NCBI GenBank assembly: GCA_945889655.1
Contig: CAMDCH010000100.1
Span: 1-8,666, forward strand
Reading direction: 5' to 3'
DNA length: 8,666 nt
From: SHZT01 sp945889655
GTDB taxonomy: Bacteria; Gemmatimonadota; Gemmatimonadetes; Gemmatimonadales; GWC2-71-9
Part shown: piece by piece, positions 1 through 6,075 of the stretch
Layout: each line of letters starts with the position of its first letter
Numbering within the stretch: position 1 is the stretch's first letter
Made by a program: the position numbers and the translations under genes
The notes under the pieces: generated by a model
The model's input: only the letters and a program-made list of their open reading frames with translations
Database searches by the model: none
Told to the model about the DNA's origin: nothing

Positions 1-1430
1 TTGATGAAGGGAAGGGAAGGATCGAAGTCGCCGCCCGCGGAGCCGTCGCGGCCGGTGTAGCCACTGGCGAAGAGAAACTTGTTGTTCGCGCCGGCAGCCC
101 GGGCGGCGTCGTACAGGGCGCGCCCGCCCATGCGCGGCATGGCGACGTCGGTGATGACCAGCGCGATCTCCACGCCGCGTTCCCGCAGGATCCGCAGGCC
201 GTCCACTCCGTCGTCCGCCGTCAGTACCCGGTAGCCGAACCGTTCCAGCACGCGCCGAGCCGTCCGGCGAATCGGCTCCTCGTCTTCTACCAGCAGGATC
301 GTCTCCGAACCCCCCGGCTCCACCGCCACCGGGCGGTTCTCGGCCAACGCAGGGGCTCCGGGTGACCGCGCAAACAGGAGCCGCACGGTGGTGCCGATCC
401 CCGGCGTGCTGTCCACGCCGATGAACCCGTTCTGCTGCTTCATCAGGCCGTAGCACATCGCGAGGCCCAGGCCAGTGCCGAATCCCGGGGGCTTGGTGGT
501 GAAGAACGGTTCGAAGAGGCGCGCGCGGGCGGCCTCGGTCATTCCGTGCCCGTTGTCGTGCACGACGATGCCGGCGTACTCGCCGGGCGTTCCCCAGCCC
601 AGTTGCCGGATCTCGTTCTCTCCCAGGTGGACGGTCGAAGTCCGGATCGTGATTCGTCCGTGGCCGTCGATCGCGTCACGCGCGTTCGAAACCAGGCTCG
701 TGAGGATCCGCTCGATGGCGGAGGGGTCGGCCTGGATGTCGGGCGTGGCGGATGCATGGATCTCGAAGAGGACGTGCGACTGCAATTCCTGTCGAAGCGC
801 GTTCGAGAGATCCTGCACCAGCTGCGCGGGCTGGACCGGCTGCATCACCAGCCGCTCGCGCCGGCCGTAGCCCAGGAGCTGCCGCACCATGGCCGTTCCG
901 CGGCGTGCCGCGGTCCGCAGCTCCTCGAGGTCGGTCCGTCCGTGATCTCCCTGCGAGATGACCTCGGAGAGCAGCTCGGCATTCGCCAGGATCACCGTGA
1001 GCATGTTGTTGAAGTCATGCGCGATGCCGCCCGACAACTGGCCTACCGCATTCATTGTGTGCGCCTGCCGCAGGCGGGCATCCACGCGCACCCGCTCCGC
1101 CTCGGCCACCTGCTGCGGCCGGATGTCCTCGATCACCGCGAGGCCCCGCAACCCGGTCTCGCGGTCGGCGACCCGCGTCACGTTGACGCGCGCCGGCACA
1201 GGATCACCCGTTCCCACGCGCAGCCGGTCGTCGCCGTCGCGGAGGCTGCTCAGCGTCATGCCGACAAGGGCGGCGGGTTCGCAGTCGAGGAACCGGGCGA
1301 ACGCCGCATTGGCGACGATGATCTCGTCGCGCTCGCCCACCAGCGCCATCGGCGTGTCGCCCCGCTCGAACACGATCTCGAGCAGCGTGCCCGGCGAGAG
1401 GGTCGCGTCGTCGTGGCGCTTCGGAATCAC
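1..1430 (-). CDS. PAS-containing hybrid sensor histidine kinase with C-terminal receiver domain (partial, 3' end outside window)
   Basis: Soluble hybrid kinase expected to autophosphorylate on His and pass phosphate to its own receiver domain; the signal is unknown. At least 476 residues are in view, with no signal peptide or membrane segment, so it should be cytosolic. Order: one PAS domain (about 15-105, with VGERDEIIVANAAF), HisKA with H-box GGIAHDFNN (phospho-acceptor His138), HATPase with N-box Asn249 (LVSNARDAI), G1 box DNGHGM (Asp292), F-box FEPFFTTK and G2 GTGLGL (from 318). The receiver starts near ILLVEDEE (380s) and has phospho-acceptor Asp428 in VITDVAMPRMGG. The frame stays open to base 3; the conserved receiver Lys should lie just past the edge. 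The start is GTG at 1430, overlapping the dehydratase stop by four bases (GTGA), with AAAGG seven bases upstream. The H-box style is that of NtrB-like PAS hybrid kinases. No DNA-binding output domain is seen, so any further partner is unknown. Confidence 0.93.
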   Translation of the reverse strand, partial: MIPKRHDDATLSPGTLLEIVFERGDTPMALVGERDEIIVANAAFARFLDCEPAALVGMTLSSLRDGDDRLRVGTGDPVPARVNVTRVADRETGLRGLAVIEDIRPQQVAEAERVRVDARLRQAHTMNAVGQLSGGIAHDFNNMLTVILANAELLSEVISQGDHGRTDLEELRTAARRGTAMVRQLLGYGRRERLVMQPVQPAQLVQDLSNALRQELQSHVLFEIHASATPDIQADPSAIERILTSLVSNARDAIDGHGRITIRTSTVHLGENEIRQLGWGTPGEYAGIVVHDNGHGMTEAARARLFEPFFTTKPPGFGTGLGLAMCYGLMKQQNGFIGVDSTPGIGTTVRLLFARSPGAPALAENRPVAVEPGGSETILLVEDEEPIRRTARRVLERFGYRVLTADDGVDGLRILRERGVEIALVITDVAMPRMGGRALYDAARAAGANNKFLFASGYTGRDGSAGGDFDPSLPFI

Positions 1431-2371
1431 GACAGGGCCTTTCGCATGACCGCGGGATCCACATTCCCGCCGCTCACCAGGCAGACCACGTGCGCGCCGG
1501 CCGTGACCTTCACCGCGCCGGTGAGCAACGCGGCATAGGCCGCGGCGCCGGCCGGCTCGGGCGCAAGCTTCGCACGCTCGACGATGAGGCGCATGGCGCG
1601 CAGGATGTCCTCATCGTCCACGAGCACGACCTCGTCCACGAACGCCTGCACATGCGCCAGCGTGTGCGCGCCGGCGAACGGGGCGTTGAGCCCGTCGGCC
1701 ACGGTGGACCCTTTCATGCTGACCGGCTCGCCGGCGGCGAGGCTCCGGCTCATGACATCTGAACTGCGCGGCTCGACCCCGATCACGCGCACCGACGAAC
1801 GCCGCTGCTTGATGGCCGCCGCAATGCCCGCGATGAGTCCGCCGCCGCCGATCGGCACGATCACGGTGTCGAGGTCGGGCGCGTCCTGGAGGATCTCGGT
1901 GCCCGCCGACCCATGTCCGGCGATGATGGCGGGGTCATCGAACGGATGGACCAGCGTGAGCTTCCGGCTGTCACGGAGCGCCGTGCAGGTGTCGAGCAGC
2001 GGTCCATCGGTCTGCACTACCACGCCCCCATAGCCCTTGATGGCGTCGACCTTGGAGGCCACGGCCGTGGCCGGCATGACGACGGTCGCGTGGCTCCGTG
2101 CGGCCGCGGCGGCCCATGCCAGCGCGGCGCCGTGGTTTCCCGCCGAGAGCGTGATGAGCCCGCGCTGGAGCTGTTCGGGCGAAAGCGCGCCGAGATAGTT
2201 GAGTACGCCGCGGACCTTGAACGACCCGGTTTTCTGGAAGAGCTCGGCCTTGAGGGAGAGACGGCTGCCGCCGGCCATGCGGCCGAGCGAGGTGGCGGAG
2301 AGGAGCGGCGTCCGGTGAATCCGGCCGGCGATGCGCGCGGTGGCGGCGTCGATCTCGGCCAGCCCGACCAT
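1427..2371 (-). CDS. PLP-dependent threonine/serine dehydratase (fold type II, no ACT domain)
   Basis: Cytosolic PLP enzyme of the threonine deaminase / serine racemase group, expected to convert L-threonine to 2-oxobutanoate and ammonia, or L-serine to pyruvate. It has 314 residues, near the roughly 330 of catabolic TdcB-type enzymes and far short of biosynthetic IlvA (about 510), so the C-terminal regulatory ACT-like domain is absent and isoleucine feedback is unlikely. Seen: KTGSFKVRG with Schiff-base Lys52, SAGNHG (77-82), the glycine-rich phosphate loop IGGGGL (174-179), GVEP (198-201), VADGLNA (225-231) and SGGN (300-303), whose Ser should contact the pyridine nitrogen. The start is ATG at 2371; AGGGGG lies 12 bases upstream, rather far, inside a small possible hairpin. 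The gene follows tRNA-Asn and overlaps the kinase by four bases. Serine racemase, threo-3-hydroxyaspartate dehydratase or a broader amino-acid deaminase are alternatives; substrate cannot be fixed from sequence alone. Confidence 0.93.
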   Translation of the reverse strand: MVGLAEIDAATARIAGRIHRTPLLSATSLGRMAGGSRLSLKAELFQKTGSFKVRGVLNYLGALSPEQLQRGLITLSAGNHGAALAWAAAAARSHATVVMPATAVASKVDAIKGYGGVVVQTDGPLLDTCTALRDSRKLTLVHPFDDPAIIAGHGSAGTEILQDAPDLDTVIVPIGGGGLIAGIAAAIKQRRSSVRVIGVEPRSSDVMSRSLAAGEPVSMKGSTVADGLNAPFAGAHTLAHVQAFVDEVVLVDDEDILRAMRLIVERAKLAPEPAGAAAYAALLTGAVKVTAGAHVVCLVSGGNVDPAVMRKALS

Positions 2372-2383
2372 GTTTACCGGTAG

Positions 2384-2399
2384 CCCCCTGGTGGTGGGG
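2384..2399 (-). promoter_or_regulatory. Possible small hairpin covering the dehydratase ribosome binding site
   Basis: On the minus strand, CCCC and GGGG arms flank a seven-base loop (ACCACCA), and the GGGG arm is the only Shine-Dalgarno-like stretch before the dehydratase ATG at 2371. No T-tract follows, so this is not an intrinsic terminator. It could reduce initiation, but four G-C pairs can arise by chance in such GC-rich DNA. Confidence 0.2.
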
Positions 2400-2429
2400 T
2401 CGCGATCACGTGACGGATGACTTCCGGAA

Positions 2430-2502
2430 CTCCCGAGGAGGGACTCGAACCCCCGACCCGGCGATTAACAGTCGCCTGCTCTACCAACTGAGCTACTCGG
2501 GA
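2430..2502 (-). tRNA. trnN: tRNA-Asn (anticodon GUU)
   Basis: A complete 73-nt cloverleaf read on the minus strand. The acceptor stem TCCCGAG pairs with CTCGGGA; the D arm is GCTC/GAGC with an AGTTGGTA loop. The anticodon stem GGCGA/TCGCC holds loop CTGTTAA, so the anticodon is GTT (plus-strand bases 2467-2469) and the tRNA decodes AAC/AAU. The variable region is GGGTC, and the T stem GGGGG/CCCTC (one G-U pair) carries loop TTCGAGT. The discriminator base is G73, usual for tRNA-Asn. The 3' CCA is not encoded (TTC follows), so it must be added after transcription. It lies 26 bases after the export-protein stop and 58 bases before the dehydratase start. A weak promoter candidate (TTGATC at 2552-2547, TAGGAT at 2531-2526, 15-base spacing) overlaps the export gene's end, so read-through or its own promoter are both possible. 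Confidence 0.97.
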
Positions 2503-2528
2503 AGGATTGCTGAAGCGACGGGATGATC

Positions 2529-3161
2529 CTACTTGCTGACCGTGGTGATCAATATAGCCACCGACAATAACACCTGGACGACGCCGAGGAAGAACGACAC
2601 GTCCTCACGCGCGAACGCCTTTCGTCCCACGATCACCTGGTCGCCCGAGCGCACACCCATGTCCTGGAGGCTGCGCCCCCGGGCGAAACTCAGCTGGGCT
2701 TCCTCGCCGGCCCGCAGAAGATGGATCTTGTTCATGTTGCCAGCGGGCGTCGGTCCACCCGCCAAGGCGACCACGTCCAGCACCGACAGCGTCGGGTCCA
2801 CGGTATACAAGCCGGGATTGCGAACCTCGCCGAGCACCGCCATCCGGAACAGCGGCGCCACCGTCACGAAGGGGTTCTTGAAGATCTGCTCCAGCCCCTG
2901 CTTCATGCGGTCGCGCAGCTGCCAGACGGTCAGGTCCTTGACCTCGATGTCCCCGATCACGGGATACTGAAGGTGTCCCGTCTCGTCCACGGCAAATTCG
3001 CCGGAGAACTCCTCGTGGCCCCAGACGGCGACCTTGAGCACGTCGCCCGTGCGGAGCGTGTAGGAGCCGGAGGCACCGGTGGTCACGGGGGTCGACCCGG
3101 CCTGCTGCCCCGAGAGGGCGGCGGGCATGAGCAGCAGGGCACCGACGATGAAATTCCGCAT
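2529..3161 (-). CDS. Short polysaccharide export (OPX/Wza-like) protein with SLBB domain and C-terminal membrane helix
   Basis: Exported envelope protein of 210 residues, expected to help move capsular or exopolysaccharide across the periplasm and outer membrane. An N-terminal signal peptide is visible (about 1-18, MRNFIVGALLLMPAALSG), but with no lipobox Cys, unlike acylated Wza. Residues about 33-105 match the Poly_export domain (YTLRTGDVLKVAVWG, then YPVIGDIEV and the NPFVTV strand). Residues about 106-180 match one SLBB domain (VLGEVRNPGLYTV, then LAGGPTPAGN and VRSGDQVIV). A hydrophobic segment at about 188-207 could be a membrane-spanning helix. Full-length Wza is about 380 residues with more SLBB repeats, so this is a short form. 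No Wzc-like kinase, glycosyltransferase or Wzx/Wzy gene lies next to it, so it is an orphan here. No Shine-Dalgarno is seen; a TATCTT hexamer ends seven bases before the ATG. It starts 41 bases after uvrA ends. Confidence 0.9.
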   Translation of the reverse strand: MRNFIVGALLLMPAALSGQQAGSTPVTTGASGSYTLRTGDVLKVAVWGHEEFSGEFAVDETGHLQYPVIGDIEVKDLTVWQLRDRMKQGLEQIFKNPFVTVAPLFRMAVLGEVRNPGLYTVDPTLSVLDVVALAGGPTPAGNMNKIHLLRAGEEAQLSFARGRSLQDMGVRSGDQVIVGRKAFAREDVSFFLGVVQVLLSVAILITTVSK

Positions 3162-3168
3162 GGGCCGT

Positions 3169-3174
3169 AAGATA
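3169..3174 (-). promoter_or_regulatory. Candidate -10 hexamer (TATCTT) placed for a leaderless export-protein mRNA
   Basis: On the minus strand TATCTT is followed by seven bases and then the ATG at 3161. That is the distance expected between a sigma-70-type -10 element and the first transcribed base, so transcription could begin at or very near the A of the ATG. No Shine-Dalgarno lies in between. No convincing -35 hexamer is seen at the usual distance. Confidence 0.3.
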
Positions 3175-3202
3175 GCGATGGATTAACGAGACGCTACGCC
3201 GT

Positions 3203-6022
3203 TCAGGACGCGCTGATGCTCTCCGCGGCCGGCGCTGTTTCCTTCAGCATGTCTCGCAGGTAGCGGCCCGTGTGCGACCCGCTGGCCGCGATTTCCTCGG
3301 GCGTTCCGGCGGCCACCACCCGGCCTCCGGCGCTCCCGCCCTCGGGACCCATGTCGATGACCCAGTCCGCCCGCTTGATCACGTCGAGGTGATGCTCGAT
3401 CACCAGCACCGTGTGCCCGGCATCCACGAGCCGGTCCAGCACCTTGAGCAGTGTCCGCACGTCATCCAGGTGCAGGCCCGTGGTGGGCTCGTCGAGGATG
3501 TAGAGCCGGCGACCGCCGGTCCGCGGGGTGGTGCCGAGCTGCCGCGCGATCTTGAGGCGTTGCGCCTCGCCGCCGGACAGCGTGGTGGCCGGCTGGCCCA
3601 GGCGGAGGTAGCCGAGTCCGACCTGCTGCAGGTGCCAGAGCGCCTTGCCCAGCGCCTCCTGGTGGCGGAATCGGCGGATGGCTTCGTCCACGGTCAGCTC
3701 CAGCGCGTCCGCGATCGACAGGCCCTTCACCTTCACGTCCAGTACTTCCCGCCGGAACCGCGTTCCGCCGCACGTCTCGCACGGTACGAAGATGTCCGCG
3801 AGGAACACCATTTCGACCAGGATGTGTCCCGCCCCTTCGCACGCGGGACAACGGCCGCCCTTCGGCGCATTGAAGCTGAAGGTGGCGGGCGTGTAGCGCC
3901 GCGCGCGCGAGAGCGGATGCTGCGCGAACAGGGTGCGGATGTCGTCGAACGCCTTCACGTACGTGACCGGGTTGGAGCGGGGCGAGCGGCCGATTGGACT
4001 CTGGTCCACCAGGATCACGTCGTCGAGCAGCTCCCAGCCCGAGATCGCCTTGACGGCACCCACGGCTTCGCCCAGGTGCTCCTTGGCGCCGTGTTTCCCG
4101 CGGAGGCGCTCGGCCAGGTTGCGGTAGAGCACGTCGTGCACGAGCGTCGACTTGCCTGAGCCCGAGACGCCCGTCACCACGGTGAGCGTGCCGAGGGGGA
4201 AGGCGGCGTCGACATTCTCCAGGTTGTGCAGCGTCGCGCCCTTGACCGAGATCCAGAGCGGCCCGACGCGGCGGCGGCCTGTGGGGATGGCGATGCGTTT
4301 CTTGCCGTTGAAGTAGTCCGCGGTGAGCGTGCCGGCCGAAGCCATGGCCGCCAGCGGCCCGGCAAAGACCACCTGTCCACCCTGCTCCCCGCTCGCGGGC
4401 CCCAGCTCCACGATGTAGTCAGCCGCGCGCATCGCGGCCGTGTCGTGCTCCACGACGACGACCGTGTTGCCCGCGGCGCGCAGCCGTCGTAGCAGCTCCA
4501 GCATCCGGCCCACGTCCCGCGGATGCAGGCCTATCGATGGCTCATCCAGGACGTAAAGCGTGTCCACCAGGCTCGAGCCGAGCGCGTTGGCAAGCGATAT
4601 CCGCTGGGCCTCGCCGCCGGAGAGCGTGCGTGTTTGGCGATCGAGGGTCAGGTAGCCGAGCCCGACGTCGCACAGGAACGTGGTGCGCGCGCTGAGCTCG
4701 CGCAGGATGGTCTCGGCGATGCCCCGCTCGAACGGGTTCAGCTCGAGCGCGCGAAGCCATTGGGCCAGCGCGTCGGCGTTGAGCGCGCTGACCTGCGCGA
4801 CCGTCAGGTCGTTGATTCGCACCGCCAGGGCTTCAGAACGCAACCGGGCACCGTGACAGGCGGGGCACTCGGTGGCGAGCTGGTAGTGCCGCAGGAAGAC
4901 CCGGATGTACTGCTTGTAGCGTTTTTCCTCGAGCGCCGTGAGGAACGGGAAGATCCCGACATAGCGCCCCGATTTTCCATGGAGCAGGAGCCGCTGCTGT
5001 GAGGCTTTGAGTTTCCGCCACGGCACGTCGAACGGAATTTCCTCGCGGCGGGCCGCTTCCCTGAGCAGGCGCCGCCGGCCTTCGTAGCGCGGCTTGGTCC
5101 ACGGGTCGAGCGCGCCCTCCGCGAGCGTGCGCTCGGGCTTCGGGACGATCAGCGATTCGTGGTACTCCAGTACTGCGCCGAAACCGTTGCACGCGGGGCA
5201 GGCGCCGGTCGGATTGTTGAAGGAGAAGAGGGTTGGAGACAGCCGCGGAGCCACGGTTCCGCAGCTGGTGCACCGGGGGTGCTGCGAAACCCGCAGCCGC
5301 TGGTCGCCCCACAGGATGTCGACCGTGCCGTCGCCTTCGGTGAACGCCACGGCCACGGAATCGCAGAGGCGCGTGCGGTTCGTGTCGTTGGCGGGGAGGC
5401 GATCCACCACCACCATCACGCCCGGGCGATCCAGCCGCACCTCTGCTGGGAGCGCGTCGAGGCGGTGCACCACGCCCCCATCCATGACCCGAACGAATCC
5501 CATCGCCCGCAGGTTCTCCAGGAGCAGCTCGTGGCTCGGCTGCTCAGAGTGCGGGATCGCGAATGCGATCGTCACCGGCTCACCCGTCGCCTGGCCGATG
5601 ATCCGGTCTGCCGCGGTCGTCGGCGAGTCAACCACCACGGGCGCTCCGCAGGCGTGGCAGAACTGCCGGCCCACCCGTGCCCACAGCAGCCGCAGGTAGT
5701 CGTAGATCTCGGTCGCCGTGCCTACCGTGGAGCGGCTGGAGGTGGTGGGATTCTTCTGCTCGATGGCCACCGCCGGCGATATACCGTCGATGCGGTCCAC
5801 CAGCGGCTTGGGCATGCGTTCGAGGAACTGCTTGGCATACGTGGACAGCGATTCCATGTAGCGCCGCTGGCCCTCGGCGTAGAGCGTGTCGAATGCCAGC
5901 GAGCTTTTCCCCGAACCTGAAGGGCCCGTGATGACCGTCAGCGCGTTCCGGGGGAACTCGACCGTAATCCCCTTGAGGTTATGCTGGCGGGCACGGTGAA
6001 CCGTGATGAAAGACCGGGGCAT
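3203..6022 (-). CDS. uvrA: UvrA, excinuclease ABC subunit A (nucleotide excision repair ATPase)
   Basis: Cytoplasmic DNA-damage sensor. UvrA dimers bind UvrB, scan DNA for bulky lesions and load UvrB, then UvrC cuts. From the ATG at 6022 the product is 939 residues, almost exactly the E. coli length (940). Two ABC ATPase modules are intact: Walker A GPSGSGKSS (33-41) and GVSGSGKST (618-626), signatures TLSGGEAQR (466-474 and 814-822), and Walker B/Q loops around VLDEPSIGLHP (491-501) and ILDEPTTGLH (842-851). Zinc modules are present: C251/C254 with C275/C278 and C725/C728 with C748/C751, plus CxxC pairs at 122/125 and 386/389. The frame stays open upstream to a TTG at 6076, but that would add 18 non-conserved residues reaching into the divergent gene; family alignment (ITVHRARQHNLKGI near the N-terminus) supports 6022. 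No SOS box of a familiar type is seen upstream. Confidence 0.98.
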   Translation of the reverse strand: MPRSFITVHRARQHNLKGITVEFPRNALTVITGPSGSGKSSLAFDTLYAEGQRRYMESLSTYAKQFLERMPKPLVDRIDGISPAVAIEQKNPTTSSRSTVGTATEIYDYLRLLWARVGRQFCHACGAPVVVDSPTTAADRIIGQATGEPVTIAFAIPHSEQPSHELLLENLRAMGFVRVMDGGVVHRLDALPAEVRLDRPGVMVVVDRLPANDTNRTRLCDSVAVAFTEGDGTVDILWGDQRLRVSQHPRCTSCGTVAPRLSPTLFSFNNPTGACPACNGFGAVLEYHESLIVPKPERTLAEGALDPWTKPRYEGRRRLLREAARREEIPFDVPWRKLKASQQRLLLHGKSGRYVGIFPFLTALEEKRYKQYIRVFLRHYQLATECPACHGARLRSEALAVRINDLTVAQVSALNADALAQWLRALELNPFERGIAETILRELSARTTFLCDVGLGYLTLDRQTRTLSGGEAQRISLANALGSSLVDTLYVLDEPSIGLHPRDVGRMLELLRRLRAAGNTVVVVEHDTAAMRAADYIVELGPASGEQGGQVVFAGPLAAMASAGTLTADYFNGKKRIAIPTGRRRVGPLWISVKGATLHNLENVDAAFPLGTLTVVTGVSGSGKSTLVHDVLYRNLAERLRGKHGAKEHLGEAVGAVKAISGWELLDDVILVDQSPIGRSPRSNPVTYVKAFDDIRTLFAQHPLSRARRYTPATFSFNAPKGGRCPACEGAGHILVEMVFLADIFVPCETCGGTRFRREVLDVKVKGLSIADALELTVDEAIRRFRHQEALGKALWHLQQVGLGYLRLGQPATTLSGGEAQRLKIARQLGTTPRTGGRRLYILDEPTTGLHLDDVRTLLKVLDRLVDAGHTVLVIEHHLDVIKRADWVIDMGPEGGSAGGRVVAAGTPEEIAASGSHTGRYLRDMLKETAPAAESISAS

Positions 6023-6075
6023 CCCTGAAAAATACTGCCCCGGGAAGCCCAGGAGGGTTACGTTGACCTTCAACA
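6023..6075. promoter_or_regulatory. Divergent uvrA / membrane-protein promoter region
   Basis: This is the only space between two divergent starts, so it or the adjoining gene ends must hold both promoters. For uvrA, TATTTT lies on the minus strand at 6034-6029, six bases before the ATG, a -10-like element placed for a leaderless mRNA. A GTTGA-CCT-TCAAC inverted repeat (6062-6074, five-base arms) could be an operator. It does not match LexA boxes of the CTGT-N8-ACAG, GAAC-N4-GTTC or GTTC-N7-GTTC types. A strong AGGAGG on the plus strand lies at 6051-6056. Confidence 0.45.
6051..6056 (+). promoter_or_regulatory. Shine-Dalgarno AGGAGG with unusual placement
   Basis: A consensus AGGAGG precedes the membrane-protein ATG at 6076 by 19 bases, too far for normal initiation. 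An in-frame TGA at 6064-6066 rules out an earlier start for that gene. The site is six bases upstream of a TTG at 6063 that opens a 17-codon overlapping frame. Confidence 0.4.

Noticed and set aside
546..1538. 330-codon open frame on the plus strand opposite the kinase and dehydratase
   Set aside because: It lies antisense to genes with clear domains; its Arg/His/Ala-rich product shows no known motif and is typical of GC-rich shadow frames.
2406..2429. Short palindromes TCACGTGA and TTCCGGAA after the tRNA
   Set aside because: Eight-base perfect palindromes are expected by chance, and neither forms a stem with a T-tract.
2430..2502. tRNA-Asn as an attachment site for an integrated element
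   Set aside because: No integrase, no repeated tRNA 3' end and no composition change are seen on either side.
3272..4159. 295-codon plus-strand frame opposite uvrA (also 5159-5920)
   Set aside because: Antisense to highly conserved UvrA sequence; composition is that of a complementary-strand artefact.
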